Below are positions 1 through 9,891 of a stretch of 64,000 nt of DNA, piece after piece. Under the pieces are notes generated by a model, which did not search any database, was not told where the DNA came from, and saw only the letters and a list, made by a program, of their open reading frames with translations. The DNA lies in contig NZ_FODC01000005.1 of assembly GCF_900110275.1 (NCBI RefSeq), positions 434,001 to 498,000 on the forward strand, in the 5' to 3' direction. The position numbers and the translations under genes were made by a program. Every line of letters begins with the position of its first letter. Positions within the stretch are counted from its first letter, which is position 1. Origin of the DNA: Duganella sp. CF517 (lineage in GTDB: Bacteria > Pseudomonadota > Gammaproteobacteria > Burkholderiales > Burkholderiaceae_D).

Positions 1-1131
1 CTGCTGCCGTGGGCGCTGTACCGCGGCCTGCGGCCCGAGCGCGGCCCGCGCCAGCTGGTGGTGGTGTTTACCGCCGTCGGCTTTGGCCTCAGCCTGTTCC
101 TGATGGCGACCACCACGCTGGCCGACATGACGTCGCCCGAATCGTCGGTGCGCTACCTGGTGCCGTCGCTGCTGGGCATGCTGCTGATCCTGGCCGGCAC
201 GCTGTCCGAGCGCGCCGGCGCGCCGCTGGCGCGCGCCGGCGGCATCGCCGCGCTGGCGCTGCTGGCCACCAGCGCGCCGGCGGCCTACCTGTCGCCGTTC
301 AGCGAACTCGTCACGCTGCCGCGCGAAGGCCTGGCGCTGCTCACGCCGGAGCGCCGCCTGGCCGGCTTCCTGCGCGCCCAGGGGCTGCGCTACGGCTACG
401 CGACGTTCTGGGTGGCCGGCAAGACCTCGGTGCTCAGTTCGGGCGCGGTGCGGGTGCGCCAGGTCGAGTTCGAGCGCGGCCTGCCGCAGCCGATGCGCAA
501 GCTCTCGTCGGACCGCTGGTACGCCCCGGCCGCCTGGCGCGGCCCGACCTTCGTGGCGCTGCGCGACAGCGAGCTGGCGCTGCTGGACCAGCCGCTGCTG
601 GCCAGCTACGCCGGCCAGCCGCGCCTGCTGCGCTTCGAGGACATGAACGTGCTGGTCTATCCGACCAACCCGGCGGCCAGCCTGCCGTCGTGGGACACCG
701 ACGTCAGCCGCCCGCTGCGCTACGCCATGGACCGCCACACGCTGCACCAGCGCGGCGTGCTCGAGCACGGCGCCATCACCACCGCGCCCGGCGAGGAGGG
801 CAATCTGCACTTCGGCCCGATGCGCACGCTCGCGCCGGGCAGCTACGCGGTCAGCTTCGAGCTCGACATCGGCACCGGCGCCGAGGCCGGCGCCGCCGGC
901 TACGGCATGGTCGATGTCGTCAGCGCCGCCGCCACCCAGGTGCTGGCGCGCCAGGGCGTCACCGCCGCCGGCCGGCAGCGGGTGACGCTGCGCTTCCGCA
1001 CCCAACAGCCGCTGAGCGCGGTGGAGTTCCGCGCCTTCAGCACCGGCCGCGCCCGCTTTACGCTGCGCGCCATCGACCTCGAACGCGGCGCGCCCGCCGC
1101 CACCGCGGCCCCCGCCGTCCAGGAGAAATAA
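1..1131 (+). CDS. C-terminal part of a polytopic membrane protein, probably a GT-C type glycosyltransferase (5' end outside window)
   Basis: The reading frame is open from the first base, so the true start lies upstream. The visible 376 residues begin with at least two hydrophobic segments (about residues 19-40 and 55-95) with a YLVPSLL stretch, as in the last membrane helices of GT-C (ArnT/PMT-like) enzymes. A soluble periplasmic-looking part of about 270 residues follows, ending in a predicted beta-rich region. The next gene starts 3 bases after the stop, so it is the first visible member of the sugar-lipid operon. In that setting, transfer of the lipid-linked sugar to an envelope acceptor is a plausible role. 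This is inference from context; no catalytic motif is visible in the part present. Confidence 0.55.
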   Translation: MLPWALYRGLRPERGPRQLVVVFTAVGFGLSLFLMATTTLADMTSPESSVRYLVPSLLGMLLILAGTLSERAGAPLARAGGIAALALLATSAPAAYLSPFSELVTLPREGLALLTPERRLAGFLRAQGLRYGYATFWVAGKTSVLSSGAVRVRQVEFERGLPQPMRKLSSDRWYAPAAWRGPTFVALRDSELALLDQPLLASYAGQPRLLRFEDMNVLVYPTNPAASLPSWDTDVSRPLRYAMDRHTLHQRGVLEHGAITTAPGEEGNLHFGPMRTLAPGSYAVSFELDIGTGAEAGAAGYGMVDVVSAAATQVLARQGVTAAGRQRVTLRFRTQQPLSAVEFRAFSTGRARFTLRAIDLERGAPAATAAPAVQEK

Positions 1132-1134
1132 GCC

Positions 1135-2094
1135 ATGCCAGCCGTCCCCCATATCTCCGTCGTGATCCCGGTCTACAAGGCCGAGAAGATGCTCGACGAA
1201 CTGTACCGCCGCCTGCGCGACGCGCTCGAGACGGTCGGCCCCGATTTCGAGATCGTGCTGGTCGAGGACTGCGGCGGCGACCGCTCGTGGGACGTCATCG
1301 AACGCCTGGCCGCGGCCGACCCGCGCGTGGTCGGCCTGCAATTTTCCCGCAACTTCGGCCAGCACTACGGCATCACGGCCGGCCTCGACCAGTGCCGCGG
1401 CGACTGGGTGGTGGTCATGGACTGCGACCTGCAGGACGCGCCCGAGGAGATCCCGCGCCTGTACGCCAAGGCCCGCGAGGGCTACGACGTGGTGCTGGCG
1501 CTGCGCGGCCCGCGCCAGGACCCGCTGCGCAAGCGGGTGACGTCGTGGCTGTTCTACCGCCTGTTCAGCTTCCTGGCCGACATCGACATCGACGGCGACA
1601 GCGGCAACTTCCGCATCATGTCGCGCCAGGTGGTCGACAATTTCGGCCGCATGCGCGAGCAGTTGCGCTTCTTCGGCGGCCACGTGCAGTGGCTCGGCTT
1701 CACCACCACCGGCCTGCAGGTGCGCCACGCCGAGCGCCTCGAGGGCGCCTCGACCTATACCTTCGCCAAGCTGTGCAAGCTGGCCGCCGACACCATCCTG
1801 GCCTATTCCGACAAGCCGCTGCGCCTGGCCGCCACGCTGGGCCTGACGATGGCCGGCGTCTCGTTCGCCTTCGGCGGCTGGCTGCTGGCGCGCGCGCTGC
1901 TGCAGGGCACGGCCATCCCGGGCTGGTCGAGCCTGATCGTCTCGCTGTACTTCATCGGCGGCTTGATCATCGGCATCCTGGGCATCCTCGGCATCTACCT
2001 GGGCAAGACCTTCGACGAGGTCAAGCGGCGCCCGCTGTACGTGCTGCGCCGCCTCACGCCCAACGCCGCGCCGGCGCGCGCGCGGCCCGACTGA
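1135..2094 (+). CDS. Family 2 glycosyltransferase, ArnC/DPM1-like, membrane anchored
   Basis: The 319-residue protein opens with a GT-A fold (VVIPVYKAEKM near residue 9) and carries a DCD metal/nucleotide-binding motif at residues 96-98 (VVVMDCDLQDAP). Two C-terminal membrane helices (about 232-256 and 266-290) match the polyprenyl-phosphate glycosyltransferase group of ArnC, GtrB and Dpm1, which load a sugar from a nucleotide donor onto undecaprenyl phosphate at the inner face of the membrane. A good ribosome site (AGGAGA) precedes the ATG. It sits 3 bases after the membrane protein and 25 bases before the acetyltransferase, in one operon. The sugar is inferred from the transaminase downstream, not from this protein. 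Confidence 0.85.
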   Translation: MPAVPHISVVIPVYKAEKMLDELYRRLRDALETVGPDFEIVLVEDCGGDRSWDVIERLAAADPRVVGLQFSRNFGQHYGITAGLDQCRGDWVVVMDCDLQDAPEEIPRLYAKAREGYDVVLALRGPRQDPLRKRVTSWLFYRLFSFLADIDIDGDSGNFRIMSRQVVDNFGRMREQLRFFGGHVQWLGFTTTGLQVRHAERLEGASTYTFAKLCKLAADTILAYSDKPLRLAATLGLTMAGVSFAFGGWLLARALLQGTAIPGWSSLIVSLYFIGGLIIGILGILGIYLGKTFDEVKRRPLYVLRRLTPNAAPARARPD

Positions 2095-2119
2095 CCCCCC
2101 GATTTTTCCTGGAGCCCCC

Positions 2120-2857
2120 ATGCACATCGCCCTCTCCGACATCGACCGCCAGCGCTTCGGCGTCACCGTCGCCAAGACCACGCTCGCCGGCGGCGACGCC
2201 GTCGCCGCCGTGATGGACTGGTGCGCCGACGCCGCCGTCGCCCTGCTGATCGCGCGCTGCCCCACCACCGAGCTGGCGCTGGCGCAGCGGCTCGAGCAGG
2301 CCGGCTGCTTCCTGACCGACACGCTGGTGTACTACCGCAAGCAGGCCGTCGACGCCGGCGCCGCGCCGCTGCCGGACGGCTACAGCACGCGGCTGGCGAC
2401 GCCGGCCGACGCCGACGCCGTCGAGCGCCTGGCCGGCGCCACCTTCGCCGGCTACCTCGGCCACTACCACACCGACGCCCGGCTGCGCGCCGCCGACGCC
2501 GACCTGGTTTATTCGAGCTGGGCCGCCAGTTCCTGTCGCAGCCCGGCCGTGGCCGACGCCGTGGTGCTGATCGAGCACGCCGGCGGCATCGTCGCCTTCG
2601 CCACGCTCAAGACGCTGGCCGACGACCGGTTCGAGGGCGTGCTGTTCGGCGTCCATCCGGCGCACCAGGGCAAGCGCCTGTACCAGGCGCTGATGCGCCT
2701 GGCGCAACAATGGGGCGGCGCGCGCGCGCTGGCGACCATGGTGGTGTCGACCCAGGTGACCAACGTCGCCGTGCAAAAAGTGTGGTGCCGCCAGGGCTTC
2801 GAGCCGTCGGACAGCTTCTACACCTTCCACAAATGGTTCGACGCCCCGGCCCGATGA
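2120..2857 (+). CDS. GNAT-family N-acetyltransferase, WecD/FdtC-like
   Basis: The 245-residue protein has a GNAT acetyl-CoA site near residues 176-192 (GVHPAHQGKRLYQALM, a Q/RxxGxG/A-type loop). Its two-part layout, with a poorly conserved N-terminal half, is that of WecD, the dTDP-4-amino-4,6-dideoxygalactose N-acetyltransferase of enterobacterial common antigen. Its neighbour at 3232 is a WecE-like transaminase that would make just such an amino sugar, so N-acetylation of that sugar is the likely job. A CTGGAG ribosome site lies 6 bases before the ATG. The stop overlaps the next start (ATGA at 2854), implying translational coupling. The exact substrate cannot be read from sequence. Confidence 0.75.
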   Translation: MHIALSDIDRQRFGVTVAKTTLAGGDAVAAVMDWCADAAVALLIARCPTTELALAQRLEQAGCFLTDTLVYYRKQAVDAGAAPLPDGYSTRLATPADADAVERLAGATFAGYLGHYHTDARLRAADADLVYSSWAASSCRSPAVADAVVLIEHAGGIVAFATLKTLADDRFEGVLFGVHPAHQGKRLYQALMRLAQQWGGARALATMVVSTQVTNVAVQKVWCRQGFEPSDSFYTFHKWFDAPAR

Positions 2858-3219
2858 TGAACTACCTCTACATCGCCATGACCATCGCCCTGACCGTCTA
2901 CGGCCAGATCATGCTCAAGCTGCAGGTCGGCAAGGCCGGCGCGCTGCCCGAGGCCGGCGCCGACAAGCTGCTGTTCCTGGTCAAGCTGCTGCTCAACCCG
3001 TGGGTCGTCAGCGCCTTCGCGGCCGCCTTCCTGGCGTCGGTGACGTGGATGGCGGCCATGACCAAGTTCGAGCTGGCCCACGCCTACCCGTTCATGGCGC
3101 TCAATTTCGTCATCGTGCTGCTGCTGGGCGCATGGTTGTTCCACGAACCGCTGTCGATGCTGCGCATCGCCGGCGTCACCCTCATCTGCATCGGCACCAT
3201 CGTCGCCGCGCAAGGCTAA
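2854..3219 (+). CDS. SMR/EamA-type four-helix membrane protein, ArnE/ArnF-like flippase subunit
   Basis: This 121-residue protein is almost wholly hydrophobic, with four likely helices. It shows the short-EamA pattern of ArnE/ArnF and small multidrug transporters: an early YGQIMLKLQ segment, a central WMAAMTKFELAHAYPFM segment and a C-terminal GVTLICIGTIVAA helix. ArnE and ArnF move undecaprenyl-phosphate-aminoarabinose across the inner membrane. The start is the first of two tandem ATGs and overlaps the stop of the acetyltransferase by four bases. Beside an ArnC-like transferase, flipping of a lipid-linked sugar is the natural reading. A drug-efflux SMR role is the alternative, but it fits the operon less well. 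Confidence 0.75.
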   Translation: MMNYLYIAMTIALTVYGQIMLKLQVGKAGALPEAGADKLLFLVKLLLNPWVVSAFAAAFLASVTWMAAMTKFELAHAYPFMALNFVIVLLLGAWLFHEPLSMLRIAGVTLICIGTIVAAQG

Positions 3220-3231
3220 AAGGATAAAAAC

Positions 3232-4359
3232 ATGACCCCGATCCCGTTCAACAAACCCTTCATGACCGGCCGCGAGCTGTGGTACATCGCCCAGGCCCAC
3301 ACCAACGGCCACCTGTCCGGCGACGGCCAGTTCACCCGCCAGTGCCACGCCTGGCTGGAGAAGAAGACCGGCGCCCGGCGCGCGCTGCTGACCCACTCGT
3401 GCACGGCGGCGCTGGAGATGGCCGCGCTGCTGACCGAGGTGCAGCCGGGCGACGAGGTGATCATGCCGTCCTACACCTTCGTCACCACCGCCAACGCCTT
3501 CGTCATGCGCGGCGCGGTGCCGGTGTTCGTCGACATCCGCCCCGACACGCTCAACATCGACGAGACCAAGATCGAGGCGGCCATCACCGCGCGCACCCGC
3601 GTCATCCTGCCGGTGCACTACGCCGGCGTGGCCTGCGAGATGGACACCATCATGGACATCGCCCGCCGCCACCGGCTGTTCGTGGTGGAGGACGCCGCCC
3701 AGGGCATCCTGTCGACCTACAAGGGCCGCCCGCTGGGCAGCATCGGCCACATGGGCACCTACTCGTTCCACGAGACCAAGAACATCGTCGCCGGCGAGGG
3801 CGGCGCGCTGCTGGTCAACGATCCCGAGCTGGCCGAGCGCGCCGAGATCATCCGCGAAAAGGGCACCAACCGCAGCCAGTTCTTCCGCGGCCAGGTCGAC
3901 AAGTACACCTGGGTCGACATCGGCTCGTCCTACCTGCCGGGCGAAGTGATCGCCGCCTTCCTGTGGGCCCAGCTGGAGGAGGCCGAGGCCATCAACGCGC
4001 GCCGCATGGCGCTGTGGGAGGCCTACCACGCGGCGCTGGCGCCGCTCGAGGCCGAGGGCAGGCTGCGCCGTCCGGTCATCACCGCCGGCTGCGAACACAA
4101 CGCGCACATGTACTACATCCTGCTCGAGTCGCTGGAAAAACGCACCCAGGTCATCGCCGACCTGAAACGCCAGGGCATCAACAGCGTGTTCCACTACGTG
4201 CCGCTGCACAGCGCGCCGTACGGCCTCAAAAGCAGCCGCCACCACGGCGCCATGACCCATACCGACGCGCTGTCCGACCGGCTGCTGCGCCTGCCGCTGT
4301 GGGTCGGCCTGGAGGACGGGCAGGATCGCGTGCTGCGCGCGCTGCGCGAGGCGCTGTAA
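3232..4359 (+). CDS. rffA: PLP-dependent sugar transaminase, dTDP-4-oxo-6-deoxyglucose type (WecE/RffA)
   Basis: The 375-residue protein is a full-length DegT/DnrJ/EryC1/StrS aminotransferase. The PLP lysine is K183 in SFHETKN, the WecE signature. VEDAAQG (near 153-159) carries the pyridine-binding Asp, and IREKGTNRSQFFRG matches the WecE family closely. WecE converts dTDP-4-keto-6-deoxy-D-glucose to dTDP-4-amino-4,6-dideoxy-D-galactose with glutamate as donor, in the cytoplasm. An AAGGAT ribosome site precedes the ATG, 12 bases after the flippase-like gene. No rmlA or rmlB is in the window, so the keto-sugar precursor must come from elsewhere. The operon ends at the hairpin near 4400. Confidence 0.85.
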   Translation: MTPIPFNKPFMTGRELWYIAQAHTNGHLSGDGQFTRQCHAWLEKKTGARRALLTHSCTAALEMAALLTEVQPGDEVIMPSYTFVTTANAFVMRGAVPVFVDIRPDTLNIDETKIEAAITARTRVILPVHYAGVACEMDTIMDIARRHRLFVVEDAAQGILSTYKGRPLGSIGHMGTYSFHETKNIVAGEGGALLVNDPELAERAEIIREKGTNRSQFFRGQVDKYTWVDIGSSYLPGEVIAAFLWAQLEEAEAINARRMALWEAYHAALAPLEAEGRLRRPVITAGCEHNAHMYYILLESLEKRTQVIADLKRQGINSVFHYVPLHSAPYGLKSSRHHGAMTHTDALSDRLLRLPLWVGLEDGQDRVLRALREAL

Positions 4360-4388
4360 CGGCGCCGGACCCGCGCCGGGCGTGGGCG

Positions 4389-4423
4389 AAAAAAAACCGC
4401 CACTGACGATGGCGGTTTTTTTT
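4389..4423. terminator. Bidirectional intrinsic terminator between the sugar operon and rhlE
   Basis: A perfect 8-bp stem (AACCGCCA / TGGCGGTT) with a 7-base loop is flanked by a run of A on the left and a run of T on the right, so it can stop transcription from both converging directions. It lies 30 bases past the transaminase stop and about 40 bases before the end of rhlE. Confidence 0.85.
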
Positions 4424-4460
4424 CGGCCGCGCGCGGCGCGCACGTGGAGCACGCGGCGGC

Positions 4461-6059
<1,599 letters not shown>

Positions 6060-6311
6060 AGTAGTTGCGGCGGCCCTGCGGCGGACAGCCAAGCTTTCTT
6101 CAATTAACGACAAATTCTGCGCTGCCCGCCCCGGCGGCGCGCCGACGACGCGGGCGGAACCGGGGAAGTGCGAAAAGGATGATGCGGTGGCAGCGCTATG
6201 ACAGCAAATACGACGAGCAGGAGACAATAGGCGCCGTAAACTATACCCTAAATACGGCAAAGACGCTAAAAGTGCCAGCTTTTATATCGAAACCATTGCA
6301 TCATTGGCATG

Positions 6312-6317
6312 TATAAT
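6312..6317 (+). promoter_or_regulatory. Candidate -10 element in the 341-bp rhlE/cyclase intergenic region
   Basis: The region 6060-6400 separates two divergent genes and is distinctly more AT-rich than its flanks. It contains a perfect TATAAT at 6312-6317 facing the propeller cyclase, about 84 bases before its ATG, but no good -35 box at 16-18 bases. No RNA gene or open frame in this gap looks real. Confidence 0.35.
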
Positions 6318-6400
6318 AGGGTTTCTGTTCAGAATCTATCTTAGTCGGGCGTAACATCGCCCGCTGACGCGCGCGTCGTTACGCCATCGGACACTCCACC

Positions 6401-9400
6401 ATGTTTGTGCTATTAACGGCCCTACGCCGGGGCTATCGCCTATTGCTGTCATCGCTGTCATCGCTGTCATGGCCGTCGCCGGCGCGCGCCGCGCCGCCGC
6501 TCGCGCTGTCGTTGGCGCTGTCGTTGGCGCTCTTGACGGCCGTGCTGGCCGCGACGCCCTCGCCGGCCGGTGCCGCGCCGGCGCCGTCGCTGCGCTTCAA
6601 GAAACTCGGCCCGCTGGGCGGCGACGAGCCGTCGATGCTGTCGATGATGCAGGACCGCAAAGGCTACGTGTGGGTCGGCACCCACACCAACGGCCTGTAC
6701 CGCTACAACGGCTACCAGGCGGTCAAGTACGCCAATATCCCCAACGACCCGACCAGCCTGCCGCACGACCGCGTCTCGGCCATCTACGAGGACAAGCAGG
6801 GCCGCATCTGGGCCGGCACCCAGGCCGGGCTGGCGCGCTTCAATCCCGAGAGCAACAACTTCACCGTGCTGGCCCCGGCCAAGGCGCCGAAGAACCACCG
6901 CATCGTCAAGAACATCATTTCCGACGGCAAGGACGGCATGTGGATCGGCAGCTGGGGCGGGCTGCAGCACTTCAACCCGAACACCGGCAAGTTCACCGTC
7001 TACGCCCACGACGACAACGACCCCGACAGCCTGGCCAGCAACGACCTCAACGCGCTGGCGCTGGACGACCGGGGCGGCGTGTGGATCGGCACCTGGCCCG
7101 GCGGCCTGGACTACCTGGCGCCCGGCGCCAAGGTGTTCCGCCACCACCAGGTCGATCCGGCGCCGGTGCCCGACGCCCGCGTCAACATCGTGCGCGCGCT
7201 CAAGTTCGACCGCGGCGGCGCGCTGTGGATCGGCACCGAGTCGGGCGTGATCCGCTGGGACGGCAAGGGCGACTGGGCCGGCCGGCGCGCGATCGAGTCG
7301 CCATACAGCCGCATCACCAATTTCGACGTCGACGACAAGGGCGTGCTGTGGTGCACCACGCTGTCGGCCGGGCTGCTGCGCTGGAACGAGGCCGACGGCA
7401 AGTTCGATCAGTTCGTGCACGCCTCCGACGATCCGTACAGCCTGCCCGGCGACAACCTGCGCGCGGTGATGCAGGACCGCGGCGGCATGCTGTGGATCGC
7501 CTCGTTCACCGACGGCATCGCGCTGGCCAACCTGTCGAGCGAAGGCTTCACGCGCCACGTGCCGTTCCGCATCGACCGCCGCTCGGCGCCGGCCAGCAAC
7601 GCGTTGCTGAGCCTGGCGCGGGCGCCGGACGGACGCCTGTGGATGGGCGGCAACGTCGGCATGAGCCTGTACGATCCGGCCACCAGCACCGTCATCAAGA
7701 GCTACCACGCCGACGACAAGACGCCGGGCAAGCTGTCGCACGCGATCGTCTACAGCATGTTCCAGGACACGCGCGCGGACAAGGACGGCAAGAAGCCGCT
7801 GTGGCTGGGCACCTCGAACGGCCTGAACCGCCTGGACACGCCCGACAGCCCGTTCCAGGCCATCCACTTCGGCAACACCGCCAGCGACTACATCAACGCC
7901 ATCGCGCCGGCCGGCGGCGGCGCGCTGTGGCTGGCGACGGGCAACAGCCTGATCCGCTACGACCCGCGCACCGACGCCCGCAAGATCTATTACAACGATC
8001 CGCAAAACATCAGCAGCCGCAGCGTCAACGGCACCTCGGCGGTGCTGGAGGACAGCAGCGGGCGCGTGTGGGCCGGCTCCGAATGGAACGGCGGCGGGCT
8101 CGACCTGCTCGACCAGGCCAGCGGCAAGTTCACCCACTTCCGCCACGCCAACGACGACGCCGCCAGCCTGTCCGACGACAACATCGTCAGCCTGCACGAG
8201 GACGCCAAAGGCCGGATCTGGGTCGGCACCAGCAAGGGCCTGAACCTGATGCAGGCCCGCGCCGACGGCAAGATCGGCTTCAAGTCGTACGCGGCGGCGA
8301 TGCGCGCGCACAAGATCCTGGCCATCGAACACGACCTGGAAGGCAATATCTGGTGCAGCACCATCGCCGGCCTGTTCCGCCTCGATCCGGACACGGGCAA
8401 GGTCAGCCACTTCACCTCGTCGGACGGGCTGAGCGAGGGCTTCACCGTCAACTCGTCGGCCACGTCGGCCGACGGCGTGCTGTACTTCGGCGGCGTGCAC
8501 GGCATGACCGCCGTGACGCCGGCCAACGTGCGCACCCGCTCGGTGCCGCCGCAGGTGGCGATCACCGACATCACCGTCTTCAACCATTCGCTGCAGAACG
8601 GCCAGCCGCGCGCCGACGTCAAGGCCGAGGGGCCGGTGACGGCGCCGACCGCGCTGACCCTGTCGTCGCAGGCGTCGGTGTTCTCGCTCGAGTTCGCGGC
8701 GCTGCACTACACCGAGCCGGCCGAGAACCGCTACGCCTACCAGCTGCAGGGCTTCGACCGCGAATGGGTGCACACCGACGCCTCGCACCGCAGCGCCAGC
8801 TACACCAACCTCAATCCGGGCCACTACCTGTTCCGGGTCAAGGCCGCCAACCACCTGGGCGTGTGGAACGAGGAGCCGGCCACGTTGAAGATCACCATCA
8901 CGCCGCCGTTCTGGCAGCGCTGGTGGTTCCGGCTGGGCATGGCGGTGCTGATCGTCGGCTCGCTGGTGCTGGCCTACAAGATCCGCATCCACCGGCTGAC
9001 CCGGCACCAGCTGGAGCTGGAGGCGCTGGTGGCCGCGCGCACCGGCGAGCTGGAGGAATCGAACCGCAAGCTCGCCGCGCTCAGCACCACCGACGGCCTG
9101 ACCGGCGTGAGCAACCGCCGCGGCTTCGACCTGGCGCTCGCGGCCGAATGGCGGCGCGCCGCCCGCACCGGCCAGACCTTGGCGCTGTCGATGCTCGACG
9201 TCGACTACTTCAAGAAGTACAACGACCACTACGGCCACCAGGCCGGCGACGCCGCGCTGCGCAGCGTCGCCGAGCTGATAACCTCGCACGGACGGCGCAC
9301 CACCGACATCGTGGCGCGCTACGGCGGCGAGGAGTTCGCGCTGCTGGCGGCCGCCACCGACGCCACCGACGCCTTCGGCGCGGCCGAGGAGATCTGCGCG

Positions 9401-9592
9401 CAGCTGGTGCTGGCGCGGCTGCCGCACGAGCAGTCGCCGTTCGGCATCCTGACCATCAGCATCGGCGTGGCCGTGATCGTGCCGACCGAGGACACCTCGC
9501 CCGAGGTGCTGGTGGAGATGGCCGACCGGGCGCTGTACCGGGCCAAGGAAAAAGGCCGCAACATGGCGCTGCTGGCAATGCCGCCGCTGTGA
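6401..9592 (+). CDS. Two-component-regulator propeller diguanylate cyclase (Reg_prop - Y_Y_Y - TM - GGDEF)
   Basis: The 1063-residue protein starts with an N-terminal signal or anchor segment. A long run of about 13 WxGT-type propeller repeats follows (YVWVGTHTNGLYRYN, RIWAGTQAGLARFN and so on, residues about 65-680), then a Y_Y_Y beta-sandwich (about 735-835), one membrane helix (about 845-868), a short coiled coil and a GGDEF domain. GGEEF is at 975-979, with an RxxD inhibitory site (RTTD) exactly five residues before it. The layout suggests a periplasmic sensor that controls cytoplasmic c-di-GMP synthesis. It resembles hybrid propeller sensors such as BT-type HTCS proteins, with the kinase replaced by a cyclase. 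The ligand is unknown. The stop overlaps the start of the next small gene. Confidence 0.9.
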   Translation: MFVLLTALRRGYRLLLSSLSSLSWPSPARAAPPLALSLALSLALLTAVLAATPSPAGAAPAPSLRFKKLGPLGGDEPSMLSMMQDRKGYVWVGTHTNGLYRYNGYQAVKYANIPNDPTSLPHDRVSAIYEDKQGRIWAGTQAGLARFNPESNNFTVLAPAKAPKNHRIVKNIISDGKDGMWIGSWGGLQHFNPNTGKFTVYAHDDNDPDSLASNDLNALALDDRGGVWIGTWPGGLDYLAPGAKVFRHHQVDPAPVPDARVNIVRALKFDRGGALWIGTESGVIRWDGKGDWAGRRAIESPYSRITNFDVDDKGVLWCTTLSAGLLRWNEADGKFDQFVHASDDPYSLPGDNLRAVMQDRGGMLWIASFTDGIALANLSSEGFTRHVPFRIDRRSAPASNALLSLARAPDGRLWMGGNVGMSLYDPATSTVIKSYHADDKTPGKLSHAIVYSMFQDTRADKDGKKPLWLGTSNGLNRLDTPDSPFQAIHFGNTASDYINAIAPAGGGALWLATGNSLIRYDPRTDARKIYYNDPQNISSRSVNGTSAVLEDSSGRVWAGSEWNGGGLDLLDQASGKFTHFRHANDDAASLSDDNIVSLHEDAKGRIWVGTSKGLNLMQARADGKIGFKSYAAAMRAHKILAIEHDLEGNIWCSTIAGLFRLDPDTGKVSHFTSSDGLSEGFTVNSSATSADGVLYFGGVHGMTAVTPANVRTRSVPPQVAITDITVFNHSLQNGQPRADVKAEGPVTAPTALTLSSQASVFSLEFAALHYTEPAENRYAYQLQGFDREWVHTDASHRSASYTNLNPGHYLFRVKAANHLGVWNEEPATLKITITPPFWQRWWFRLGMAVLIVGSLVLAYKIRIHRLTRHQLELEALVAARTGELEESNRKLAALSTTDGLTGVSNRRGFDLALAAEWRRAARTGQTLALSMLDVDYFKKYNDHYGHQAGDAALRSVAELITSHGRRTTDIVARYGGEEFALLAAATDATDAFGAAEEICAQLVLARLPHEQSPFGILTISIGVAVIVPTEDTSPEVLVEMADRALYRAKEKGRNMALLAMPPL

Positions 9593-9792
9593 TGGAGAAG
9601 GCGGTGAAGGAGGACGATCCCGAGCCGGCGGCGCCGCAGCCGCCGGGTCCGCGCGACTGCTGCCACAGCGGCTGCACCTGGTGCGTCGACGATCTGTATC
9701 AGGACGAGCTGGAGAAGTATCGGGCGGCGCACCAGGCGTGGCTGGCGCGGCGCGATCATCGGAACGACACGGGGGACACCGGAAACACGTAG
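9592..9792 (+). CDS. Small Cys-rich oxidoreductase-like protein (Oxidored-like N-terminal family)
   Basis: A 66-residue protein whose start overlaps the cyclase stop (TGATG). It carries the signature of the oxidoreductase-like N-terminal domain family: a Pro-rich PxPPxP lead, then DCCxSGCxxCVxDLYxxELxxY (cysteines near residues 23, 24, 28 and 32). The cysteines could bind a metal, but the function of the family is not established. Translational coupling to the cyclase may only reflect gene packing. The stop codon lies in the first bases of the intergenic palindrome that follows. Confidence 0.7.
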   Translation: MEKAVKEDDPEPAAPQPPGPRDCCHSGCTWCVDDLYQDELEKYRAAHQAWLARRDHRNDTGDTGNT

Positions 9793-9890
9793 GCCGGGTT
9801 AGCGCGGCGTCATCGGCCATGCGTGCGCCGCGCTATGCGTGCATGGCCGATGACGGCGTGCCGCCCGATCCGCGCTACGCGCAACCGTGG
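9789..9890. repeat. Dispersed intergenic palindromic element, copy 1
   Basis: A 14-bp perfect inverted repeat (GTCATCGGCCATGC at 9809-9822 and its complement at 9841-9854) is nested in a larger imperfect palindrome. The element begins GTAGGCCGGGTTAGCGC and ends near AACCGTGG. The copy at 48845 shares the start (GTAGGGCGGATTAGCGC), the ATCGGCCA core and the AACCGTGG end, so both belong to one repeat family. The TAG of the small Cys-rich gene lies inside the first bases. It may also act as a terminator for the converging genes. Confidence 0.7.
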
Positions 9891-9891
9891 T

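Noticed and set aside
6467..9820. Long open frames opposite and shifted to the propeller cyclase
   Set aside because: Same GC-bias shadow effect; the sense frame has all domain motifs.
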